Of a stretch of 64,000 bases of DNA, positions 35,828 to 44,638 are shown one piece after another (positions within the stretch are counted from its first letter, which is position 1; the number at the start of each line of letters is the position of its first letter). Below the pieces are notes generated by a model, which did not search any database, was not told the DNA's origin, and was given only the letters and a program-made list of their open reading frames with translations. Position numbers and translations under genes: made by a program. Source of the stretch: OLB9 sp041392785 (GTDB lineage Bacteria; Bacteroidota; Bacteroidia; Chitinophagales; Saprospiraceae); the NCBI GenBank assembly GCA_041392785.1, contig JAWKLK010000008.1, forward strand, positions 186,001 to 250,000. Direction: 5' to 3'.

Positions 35828-38710
35828 ATGCGTATTAGTAGTTTTATATCTTTTGTAATAGGCATAGTTCTTTTTACCCTAAATAGAACTGATGTAAAGG
35901 CACAATCAATGATTTTGCAAGGCAGTATTTTTGATAAGGGAAATAATGAGTCACTTATAGGCGCTACCATTTATATTTCAGAACTACAAAAAGGAGAAGT
36001 GACTGATTTGGATGGTCATTATGTATTTCAATCCATAAAACCTGGCAATTATACTCTTATTACCAGCTATGTAGGGTACATTACCGATACACTTCAAGTA
36101 TCTATCTCTTCTGAGATAGTAAACAAAGATATTTTTCTTAATATTGAAAGCAAGGTATTAAATGAGGTGACCATTTCAGCGCAAGCAGAAGGTCAGATAG
36201 CAGCTGTAAATAGACAGATTTCTGATGAAAATATAAAAAACGTTGTCTCTGCAAAAAGAATTCAAGAAGTTCCTGATGCAAATGCAGCAGAAACATTAGG
36301 AAGACTTTCAGGCGTATCTCTAGTGAGATCTGGTGGAGAAGGCAGTAAAGTCTCAATACGTGGTCTTGCCCCTGTTTTTAATAAAATCCAAGTGGAGGGT
36401 ATCAAAATGGCTTCCACTGGGGAGGAAGATAGAAGTACAGATTTGAGTATGATTTCTCCATATATGCTGGAAGGTATAGAATTGGCTAAAGCAGCTATGC
36501 CTGAAAATGAAGCTGATGCCATAGGAGGAAGTGTAAATTTTGTCTTAAGATCAGCTCCTGATCAAAAAACATTTGATGCATTACTACAAACAGGATATGC
36601 CAACTATAAAAACAGATTTGAAAATCAGAAGATTGTCTTAGGTGGTAGTCAGCGCTTCTTTAACAAGAAATTTGGAATTTTTGCACAGATAGATTTAGAT
36701 CAAAGAGATAGAAGCTCTAATGCTGTGAATGTAGGATATATCAATAGGACAAATCTACCTGATAGCTTTCCTATCTCAATGGGATCTATGGCACTCAGGG
36801 ATGTAGATTTGTATGTCAAGAGAGGTGGTGCATCTATTGTCATGGATTATAAATTGAAAAATGGCTCCATACGCTTTTCAAATTTTGGAAGCGTGATTCA
36901 AAAAGACGAAATAAATCAGTATGAGACATTCAATCCTTTCTTCAATACACATACATATGGTTTAAGCCAAACCGAAAATAAACTTCAGGTCTTTAATAAT
37001 GCACTTCGTTTAGATAAAAAAATTGGGCTATTTGATGTAGATTTAGGTTTGACATATGCTTACTCAAAAAATAATACACCAGATAGTAAGAACTTCTACG
37101 CCACTGAATCCAATGCCTTTACTCCAGCAGGAACGCTAGCAAATAATCCCGATACTTTACTTGCCAATACCAGAAATATTCTTTCAAAAGGCATAGTACA
37201 ACAGGTAGATAAATCACAATCACTGACTAAAGAATCAGAAAAAGGTGCGTTCATTAACATCACATATCCAATGTCGATCGCTAAAGGCCTTCATCTCAAA
37301 CTAAAAATTGGGGCAAAATATAAAATATTAGAAAAAGATTTTGATATAAACTATCAGAAGATTCCTGTGGCTCAATCAGGACATGGATCCACATTTGTAA
37401 AAAAAGCAATACAAACATTAGATTTTATTGGAACAACCGTATCTCCTGATGCTACAATTTTACCATATGATATTTTTACAGTGCCAAATAGCGATTCAAA
37501 GTTTGATAATAACAGATACTCACTTCAGAACAAGCCAGATTTAGATCGAGTGAATGATTTTCTTAGCACTGCAGAACCCTTCTACTTTATCGATTATGCG
37601 CCATCTACCAAAGATGATTATAAAGGAGAAGAAAAATACAAAGCTGGTTACATCCAGCCTGTATTCAGTATTGGTAAATCTCTGATGTTTATTCCTGGCA
37701 TGCGCTATGAAAAAGTCAATACAGCATACCAAGGTGTAAGAGGAAATAATACTATTCAGAACTGGGATGCTGGATATGCACATTCAGATACGACGATTTA
37801 TAATGAAAATGCATTTTTGCTTCCAATGATTCATCTAAGATATAAAATGAATTCATGGTCTGATATAAGGATGGCATATACGCATACATTAGCCAGACCA
37901 AATTTTTCAGTAATCATACCCAAATGGGATATTGGGCTTAATGCTGTAAATTGGAATGACCCATTTTTAATTCCATCTTTAGCTAAGAACGTAGATATCT
38001 ATTATTCAATATATACAAACAAAATCGGTTTGTTGACGGCTGGCGGCTTTTATAAGTCAATAGAAAATTTGATCTACAATAGTGGCAATACAGTGATCGA
38101 TTCTTTAGACATTATTAAAAATGGATTTCCAACAAATTTAATAGGTACAACGATATCAAAAATTGTCAATAATTCTTCGCCTGCTACTATTTATGGATTT
38201 GAATTGGAATGGCAAACTAGATTTTGGTATTTAAATAATTTTCTCAGCAAATTCATACTGAACATTAATTACACACAAACATTCTCAAAGGTGTCATATG
38301 ACAGGACAGTATTGAAACAAGTCTTCACCCAGGAACCACCTTATGTTAAACTTGAAGAAGAAGTGTCCCCCTACTCAGAACGATTACTTTTTCAACCAAC
38401 AAACATATTCAACTTTACCATTGGGTTTGAAGATAAGGGATGGGCATCAAGATTGTCATTTTTATATCAAAACGATATCTTTTCTACTCCAAATTTCTTC
38501 TCTCAATTGCGTGGCGCCACAGCAGCATATTATAGATTTGATTTCAATATCAGTAAGAAATTGCCTTGGAAAGGGTTTGAAATTTTGGCAAATGTCAATA
38601 ATATAAATTCTGCATTTGAGAAAGACGAATTAATTTCGAATGGAAGTATAATTAAACAACAATTTTATGGTATGACCGCCGATTTGGGCATCAGATATAG
38701 ATTAAAATAA
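35828..38710 (+). CDS. TonB-dependent outer-membrane receptor (SusD-independent type)
   Basis: 960 residues from the ATG at 35828 (MRISSFISFVIGIVLF signal); the ATG 42 bases upstream lies between the promoter boxes. Order: CarboxypepD_reg-like domain (DKGNNESLIGATIYISE), plug (VVSAKRIQEVPDANAAETL, GGEGSKVSIRGLAP), then a 22-strand-type beta-barrel ending RYRLK, with KLPWKGFEIL before it. The receptor should import an oligosaccharide using TonB energy. There is no SusD neighbour, unlike classical SusC receptors; the next gene, 18 bases downstream, encodes a T9SS beta-helix protein. Its broken paralogue is at 56518-59434. Confidence 0.9.
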   Translation: MRISSFISFVIGIVLFTLNRTDVKAQSMILQGSIFDKGNNESLIGATIYISELQKGEVTDLDGHYVFQSIKPGNYTLITSYVGYITDTLQVSISSEIVNKDIFLNIESKVLNEVTISAQAEGQIAAVNRQISDENIKNVVSAKRIQEVPDANAAETLGRLSGVSLVRSGGEGSKVSIRGLAPVFNKIQVEGIKMASTGEEDRSTDLSMISPYMLEGIELAKAAMPENEADAIGGSVNFVLRSAPDQKTFDALLQTGYANYKNRFENQKIVLGGSQRFFNKKFGIFAQIDLDQRDRSSNAVNVGYINRTNLPDSFPISMGSMALRDVDLYVKRGGASIVMDYKLKNGSIRFSNFGSVIQKDEINQYETFNPFFNTHTYGLSQTENKLQVFNNALRLDKKIGLFDVDLGLTYAYSKNNTPDSKNFYATESNAFTPAGTLANNPDTLLANTRNILSKGIVQQVDKSQSLTKESEKGAFINITYPMSIAKGLHLKLKIGAKYKILEKDFDINYQKIPVAQSGHGSTFVKKAIQTLDFIGTTVSPDATILPYDIFTVPNSDSKFDNNRYSLQNKPDLDRVNDFLSTAEPFYFIDYAPSTKDDYKGEEKYKAGYIQPVFSIGKSLMFIPGMRYEKVNTAYQGVRGNNTIQNWDAGYAHSDTTIYNENAFLLPMIHLRYKMNSWSDIRMAYTHTLARPNFSVIIPKWDIGLNAVNWNDPFLIPSLAKNVDIYYSIYTNKIGLLTAGGFYKSIENLIYNSGNTVIDSLDIIKNGFPTNLIGTTISKIVNNSSPATIYGFELEWQTRFWYLNNFLSKFILNINYTQTFSKVSYDRTVLKQVFTQEPPYVKLEEEVSPYSERLLFQPTNIFNFTIGFEDKGWASRLSFLYQNDIFSTPNFFSQLRGATAAYYRFDFNISKKLPWKGFEILANVNNINSAFEKDELISNGSIIKQQFYGMTADLGIRYRLK

Positions 38711-38728
38711 ATAAAAAATTTGTATAAA

Positions 38729-40375
38729 ATGAAACTCTTCACCTCTTCAATTTGGCTAACAGCCACATTTATTTTTACTCAAAGTATATTATTCGCACAA
38801 ATGCGCGATACCGTGGATGTACCTACGACTATAAACGGAAGCCCATTTGGAGCGATAAACAAGTTCATCATTGGTGACACTACATCTACAGGAGAAAGAA
38901 ATAATCCAAATCGAGTCTATCGTCTCAAAAGTAACTCCATTTATTTTTTAGATGGAATATTTTTTGCAGACTTTGATTTAAATCTCATTGGTGAAACACC
39001 CGAAGATGGTAAAAAACCACCAATTATAGCTTCTACCGCAGGTTCGGATGGAACGATACAACTGATCCAATTCAAATTTTTTGAAAATGCAACAATCAAA
39101 AATGTCATTTGTCAAATGACGCCACCTTCAGGCAACGGAGAATCTAATGCAGCATTTTTCCTTTCCGGTCAAAAGAAAAATTATGAATTCGACAATGTTA
39201 GAATTGAATGGGGTCTTTGGACAGGTATCACCACAGAAGTTCCTGTCAATAAAGTAGTGATAAAAAATTGTTACTTCCGAAATCTAGAGCATAAAACTGA
39301 TATATGGAACGGAAGAGGCATGAATACGTACCAACAAAACCCAGCAGATACTGTCATAATGCAAAACAATACCTTTTTTAATCTAAATTCCTTTGTATTC
39401 GCTGCAGATGTGTCTACCATCCCACCAAAATATTTGTATTTTGACCATAATACTATTGTCAATACAATGAAGTTTCCAATACACTCTTTTTGGTTGCCAA
39501 ATGCGACTGTGACCAACAATATTTTCTTTAATGCTCATAGTTATGGCGAAAATAGTTCTGATATAGTAGGTCAAGATCCACAAAAATTGTTGTATGGAAT
39601 AATTAATATCGATAAAATTCCAAATGCTTTAAAGACATATTATCAAATAAAAGAAGAAGATAGAAAATACCTTGTAGCAAATAATGTCTTCTATTACGAG
39701 CCTGAAGTAAAAGCCTATTGGAATAGCTTTTCCCTCCCTGAAAATCCTTTTATGAATTCCAGAAATGTCTCAATGTTTGGTGATGATGCCACATATCCGT
39801 ACTTGACGGTCCAAAATACGATTGAAGAAAATCCTATGTTTGTAGAACCAGGAGCGGGCAGAAATGCCATGATAACTTGGATGTCCAATAGAAGAAATCT
39901 ACAAGACAACAACTATTGGGGATGGGATCCTGACCAAAACAAATTTGAAGTGCAGTGGCCTTTCCCAGAAGATCTATCTTTCACCAATGAAAAAATAAAA
40001 ACAGCTGCTAATGGTGGATTTCCAGTAGGGGATTTGAACTGGTGGAAGGCAGAAAAAGAGCTTTGGGAAGCATGGAAATTAACTGGATCAAGTGATTTCG
40101 CTCAGAATCTTATTAGCGATTTGCGAATTACACCAAACCCAAGTACCGATAAGTTACAGATTCAATTTTATTTAGAGTCAAATTCTGACATCGACATTGA
40201 ATTTTATAAAACAGATCTTTCATCCTTGAGCAATTACTCAAGCATGAGCGGTAAGCAAGGATTGAACCTAGTTGATATAAATCTTTCGGATGTAGGAATA
40301 ACTCAAAATGGTGTTTATTTTTTGGTTATTAAATCAGGGAATTATATGGTCACAAAAAAAATTGTAAAAATTTGA
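38729..40375 (+). CDS. T9SS-exported beta-helix-like protein paired with the TBDT
   Basis: 548 residues; start ATG 38729 (MKLFTSSIWLTATFIF) with a signal peptide. The N-terminal core, IIGDTTSTGERNNPNRVYRLK, is shared almost position by position with the protein at 54855-56495, as are GFPVGDLNWW and the following aromatic segment. The middle is a series of short beta strands with Asn/Phe turns (YFRNLEHKTDIWNGRG, NNTFFNLNSF), typical of a parallel beta-helix. The last ~80 residues form a T9SS type A sorting domain (RITPNPSTDKLQIQF, GVYFLVIKSG). It probably sits at the cell surface, where it could bind or cut the polymer and pass it to the receptor (inference). No catalytic motif is recognised. 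Confidence 0.7.
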   Translation: MKLFTSSIWLTATFIFTQSILFAQMRDTVDVPTTINGSPFGAINKFIIGDTTSTGERNNPNRVYRLKSNSIYFLDGIFFADFDLNLIGETPEDGKKPPIIASTAGSDGTIQLIQFKFFENATIKNVICQMTPPSGNGESNAAFFLSGQKKNYEFDNVRIEWGLWTGITTEVPVNKVVIKNCYFRNLEHKTDIWNGRGMNTYQQNPADTVIMQNNTFFNLNSFVFAADVSTIPPKYLYFDHNTIVNTMKFPIHSFWLPNATVTNNIFFNAHSYGENSSDIVGQDPQKLLYGIINIDKIPNALKTYYQIKEEDRKYLVANNVFYYEPEVKAYWNSFSLPENPFMNSRNVSMFGDDATYPYLTVQNTIEENPMFVEPGAGRNAMITWMSNRRNLQDNNYWGWDPDQNKFEVQWPFPEDLSFTNEKIKTAANGGFPVGDLNWWKAEKELWEAWKLTGSSDFAQNLISDLRITPNPSTDKLQIQFYLESNSDIDIEFYKTDLSSLSNYSSMSGKQGLNLVDINLSDVGITQNGVYFLVIKSGNYMVTKKIVKI

Positions 40376-40419
40376 TACCATCTGAGATATCTTTTTTAGT
40401 CTAAAATAATAATAGTCAG

Positions 40420-42843
40420 GTGCGACAATTTTACTTGAGTTGGATGCTTTTGTGGTTTGTATCTCTGAACACTTTTAGTCAGGAATCTACCGCAAAAGTA
40501 AACCAACAAGGAAAAGATATTTCATCGCTTAAGCATACGTGGAGAGCAAAATGGATCACCCATCCTACAGCCAATGTCTTAGATTATAATGTATTTCTAT
40601 ATAGGAGATCATTTCTACTTGATACTCTTCCAGAATCATTTATTATTTACCTTTCTGCTGACAATAAATATAGCCTTTTCATAAATGGCAAAAGAATTTT
40701 GGATGGTCCAGCAAAAAGTGATTTAAACCACTGGAATTATGATACGATTGACTTAGCAAAATACCTTAAAAAAGGTGAAAATATCATTGGTGTACAGGTT
40801 ACAAACTTTGGGATTTATAGACACGCCGCACAGGTTACCTTCCAAACAGCATTCATTCTACAAGGACATGAAACAAATCCTGTAAATATTGACACAAATA
40901 TTGAAAACCAATGGATCGTTACTTGTGACAAAGCATATTCCTATACACCTTTTGTATCTGATTCAGTAGGTGGATATTATGCAGCTGGTCCGGGAGACGT
41001 GTTCAATGCAAAACTCCATCCTTGGCAGTGGAATGAAGAAGGTTATCAGACAGATTCAACATGGCTTAATCCAAAAGCTGCGATGGTAGAATTTGCAGTT
41101 GGCAGAGGATTTTTATATGGCAGTACATGGTTTTTAGTTCCTAGAAGCATTCCTTTCTTGGAAGAGAAAACCGAAAGAAATTTCAAAGTCATTCGGACGG
41201 TCGGAAATCTTGAAGAAACAAAAGAAAGAAATCACGTAAGATGGACAATACCAAAAAACACCAAAACTACGATCCTTTTTGACAACAATGTGCACACCAT
41301 CGGATTCCCAGAATTGTGGTACAGTGCAGGTAAAGGCTCAAAAATCAAGATCACCTACTCTGAAGCCTTATTTTATCGAACATCTACCTCCTATTCTGCA
41401 CATGGTGGATTTAAAAAAGGTCACAGAAACGAAAATTGGGATGAAAAAGAAATCAGAGGATACTATGACATAATTTACCCGGATGGTGGGGAAGGAAGAG
41501 TTTTCAGACCACAAGCTATGAGAACTTTCAGATTTATTCAGCTTGACATCACCACAGAAGATGAAGATGTGATTATCGAGGATTTTTACAATGTTTTCAC
41601 TGCATATCCTTTTAAAAAAACAAATAATTTTGAATGCGATAATGTAGAATTCATACAAATTCTAGAGATGGCTTGGCGTACACTTCGTAACTCTTCAACA
41701 GATAATTTTATTGACCCATACTACGAACAACTTCAATACATCGGTGATAGCAGAATCGAATCATTGGTTTCTATCTACAGTACCAATGATGATAGGCTGA
41801 TGAAAAATGCTATAAATCAGTTTGATCAATCTAGGCTCAATATTGGTCTCACTTGTAGTAGATATCCTTCGTACATCGTACAAATTATTCCTACCTATTC
41901 ACTTCTTTGGATCGGAATGGTGCATGACTTTTATATGTATAGGGATGATATAAATTTTGTCCGTCAGCAAATTCCGGGAATTCTCAGTATATTATCTTAT
42001 TTTGAATCAAAAATAGACGATACTGGTATGTTAGCGAACCTTGAATGGTGGAATTTTACGGATTGGGCAAAAGGATTTGATAATGGAATTCCACCAGGTA
42101 CTGATGATGGACATTCTGCTAATGTGACATTACAATTCGTACTAGCTATTCAAAATGCTATTCCAATTCTAGAAAAATTTGGTTATACAAAAGAAGTTGA
42201 GAAATATAAAAATATAGAACAAAGGCTACAGGCAGCAGTATTAAAACATTGTTATAATCCAATTCGAAAATTGATAGCAGAAAGACCTGAAAAGGATATT
42301 TACTCTCAGCATACCAATGTGTTTGCTATTTTGACAAATACCATTGAAAATGACAAAGATGCAATACAAAAAATTATGACAGACACAACACTTATCCAAG
42401 GAACTATATACTTTAGATTTTACCTAAATAGAGCTTTACAAAAAACAAATAATGGAAATGAATATTTCAACCTATTAAACCCTTGGAAAAACATGCTAAA
42501 TCAAGGTATGACCACATTTGGAGAAACAGACATTGATCCCAGATCTGATTGCCATGCATGGAGCACTTCCCCTTTATTTGAAGCGTATCATACCATTGCA
42601 GGTATTCAACCTCTTGAACCGAGTTTCAGAAAAGTCTTGATAGAACCTAATCTCAATACATTAAAATTTATTAAAACATCATTTACGCTTCCAAATGGAA
42701 AAATTATAAAAATAGATCTGTACAAAGATTTACAAAGTGGATTGCCAAAAGGTACCATAGATATTCCTTCAGATGTTTCAGTACTTTATAGGCAGTCAGG
42801 ATGGGAAAAAGTTTTAGAATCAGGCGTAAACCTTATAAATTGA
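40420..42843 (+). CDS. Alpha-L-rhamnosidase, GH78-type
   Basis: Secreted 807-residue enzyme that releases terminal alpha-L-rhamnose. The start is GTG at 40420 with the signal peptide RQFYLSWMLLWFVSLNTFSQ; an ATG at 40444 is the alternative. A beta-sandwich N-terminal region with SADNKYSLFINGKRIL and a lectin-like module precedes the (alpha/alpha)6 barrel, which shows DPYYEQLQYIGDSRIESL and, near the end, DPRSDCHAWSTSPLFEAYHT, both typical of bacterial GH78. No T9SS tail, so it is probably periplasmic, acting after import (inference). Feeds RhaI. Confidence 0.85.
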   Translation: MRQFYLSWMLLWFVSLNTFSQESTAKVNQQGKDISSLKHTWRAKWITHPTANVLDYNVFLYRRSFLLDTLPESFIIYLSADNKYSLFINGKRILDGPAKSDLNHWNYDTIDLAKYLKKGENIIGVQVTNFGIYRHAAQVTFQTAFILQGHETNPVNIDTNIENQWIVTCDKAYSYTPFVSDSVGGYYAAGPGDVFNAKLHPWQWNEEGYQTDSTWLNPKAAMVEFAVGRGFLYGSTWFLVPRSIPFLEEKTERNFKVIRTVGNLEETKERNHVRWTIPKNTKTTILFDNNVHTIGFPELWYSAGKGSKIKITYSEALFYRTSTSYSAHGGFKKGHRNENWDEKEIRGYYDIIYPDGGEGRVFRPQAMRTFRFIQLDITTEDEDVIIEDFYNVFTAYPFKKTNNFECDNVEFIQILEMAWRTLRNSSTDNFIDPYYEQLQYIGDSRIESLVSIYSTNDDRLMKNAINQFDQSRLNIGLTCSRYPSYIVQIIPTYSLLWIGMVHDFYMYRDDINFVRQQIPGILSILSYFESKIDDTGMLANLEWWNFTDWAKGFDNGIPPGTDDGHSANVTLQFVLAIQNAIPILEKFGYTKEVEKYKNIEQRLQAAVLKHCYNPIRKLIAERPEKDIYSQHTNVFAILTNTIENDKDAIQKIMTDTTLIQGTIYFRFYLNRALQKTNNGNEYFNLLNPWKNMLNQGMTTFGETDIDPRSDCHAWSTSPLFEAYHTIAGIQPLEPSFRKVLIEPNLNTLKFIKTSFTLPNGKIIKIDLYKDLQSGLPKGTIDIPSDVSVLYRQSGWEKVLESGVNLIN

Positions 42844-42847
42844 CTGA

Positions 42848-44635
42848 ATGATGCTAAAAACAAGAATCGCTTCATCTCTTATTTCAATATTTTTATATTT
42901 TTTTACTTCAAATTCGGTAATAGCTCAAGATGAAAATCAACTCAGAAACTACCAGACCAATCGTGCTATTATTCCATTAAAATTACATGTAGACTACACA
43001 AAAAATACATACAAAGATTTAGACAATGATGGAGACCCAGATATTTTATACGGAATATTACAAGATGGTAGAAAATGTGCTTGGGTTGATGATAATGATA
43101 ACATGCTGATCACTGATCTTGAAGGCGATTTGATTGATGACTGCTTACTGATAGATATAAACAATGATGGTGACCTAGGTGGACCAATGGATCTGAATAT
43201 CGATTATATTGATCTTGATAAGGATAAGAAAGCAGATATTCAAATTATTGTAGATAATGGAGAAAAAGATTTTCATGATAAATGGATGTCTCATTTTCTA
43301 GTGTTCTTTGATGATGATAAAGATGGAAATTTCAGTTATATCGATTGGGAAAAATTAAAATTTGAAGGCTGGGATCATAGTGGGTTAAGCAATTTTTTTG
43401 CAGATTATCATGGACAGAGTAAAATGTTAAAAGTACATATTACTACCTCTGATATCGCCAATCTTGAATACAACTGGGAAAACCCATTCTTATGGTATGA
43501 TTTAGATAAAGACGGGCTGTCAGAGATGGCTATTCGGGTCATTGACGAACCTAATAAAACTACAAGCCACCATACTTGGGAGTTCACTAAAAAAGCAACA
43601 TTAATCCAGCAGAGTTGGGACATAGACAATGATTCAGAGCCTGGCAACCCATTGGATTTTGATATGAGTTTGAGATATTCAGGATCCGGGTTTGATTACG
43701 GTGATCAGATTCATCCACTTCCAGAAAATTACTCATTGAAGGATGCTGATTTTCTATTTCAAGATCCAAGATGGAGACATCTTTCTAAATTTGTTTTCCC
43801 TGATCACAAATCTGTAACAAAACTTACACTTGGTAGAGGAGAATGGAACCAGTGTTGGTTTGTATTTGATGAAGATGATGACTGCCATAGATGGGAACGA
43901 GTAGAGTTTTACGACCCAAAATCACCCTTCAAAGTAGGTGCGAAAAATGGAGGACTGGACCATAATCCACAAGCAGATGTGTCTGGTGATAGAGGAGAAT
44001 GGGATTCAGATTTCTCAGGTAAAGGACAACTTTATTTATCAAAGTTTGATGGTAAAATTCATCTATTTGGTGCAGAAAAGGGTTATTGGCGGATAGATCA
44101 ATTTGCTACCTATTTCCAAGGTTGGCAGGGCTGGAGAGGGCCAAATTTGCAGCCAGAAGATTTTGCTAGAGAAGAGCCAAAAAGATTTGCTACTATCCAA
44201 TATTCCGACACAGATCAAAACGGATTTTTTGACCAAATGTCTTTTGACATGGATGGTGATACGCTATTTGAAGATATTATTTCTTTAAGATCCTTAGGAT
44301 TGTCAGACCTTGCTAAGCCTATAATGGTTACTGATTCAAAATATTCAAAAATAAAAGGTCTATTCTATGAGTCAAGTAATTTGCTTTGGAAAAACGCGCT
44401 TGACGGTTTAAAGATTGCAAAAAAATGGAATATTAATACAGAATGGTATGCCATTTTTTTACATCCAAAAAGTTTACAAGAAAAATACAATTATGGATTT
44501 TGGCTCAGCTACTATATTTATAAAGATTTAATGTCGTTTGCAAAAAACAATTCGGCATTGCAAATTGATATTCAAAAAGCTTATTTCAACTCATCTTGGA
44601 AAGATCTTAAATCATTGAATCCTCTAAAACAATAA
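42848..44635 (+). CDS. Secreted protein of unknown function with multiple DxDxDG calcium-type loops
   Basis: 595 residues with signal peptide (MMLKTRIASSLISIFLYFF). I do not recognise the family. At least eight acidic loops of the EF-hand/thrombospondin-like form are visible: DLDNDGDPD, DINNDGDLG, DLDKDKKAD, DDDKDGNFS, DLDKDGLSE, DIDNDSEPG, DTDQNGFFD and DMDGDTLFE. The second half is rich in Trp and aromatic residues (YFQGWQGWRGPN), which in a polysaccharide locus suggests glycan contact. It lies 4 bases after the rhamnosidase gene and 3 bases before the rhamnulose-phosphate aldolase gene, so it is firmly in the operon. No T9SS tail. Candidate new glycan-active enzyme. Confidence 0.6.
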   Translation: MMLKTRIASSLISIFLYFFTSNSVIAQDENQLRNYQTNRAIIPLKLHVDYTKNTYKDLDNDGDPDILYGILQDGRKCAWVDDNDNMLITDLEGDLIDDCLLIDINNDGDLGGPMDLNIDYIDLDKDKKADIQIIVDNGEKDFHDKWMSHFLVFFDDDKDGNFSYIDWEKLKFEGWDHSGLSNFFADYHGQSKMLKVHITTSDIANLEYNWENPFLWYDLDKDGLSEMAIRVIDEPNKTTSHHTWEFTKKATLIQQSWDIDNDSEPGNPLDFDMSLRYSGSGFDYGDQIHPLPENYSLKDADFLFQDPRWRHLSKFVFPDHKSVTKLTLGRGEWNQCWFVFDEDDDCHRWERVEFYDPKSPFKVGAKNGGLDHNPQADVSGDRGEWDSDFSGKGQLYLSKFDGKIHLFGAEKGYWRIDQFATYFQGWQGWRGPNLQPEDFAREEPKRFATIQYSDTDQNGFFDQMSFDMDGDTLFEDIISLRSLGLSDLAKPIMVTDSKYSKIKGLFYESSNLLWKNALDGLKIAKKWNINTEWYAIFLHPKSLQEKYNYGFWLSYYIYKDLMSFAKNNSALQIDIQKAYFNSSWKDLKSLNPLKQ

Positions 44636-44638
44636 CTT

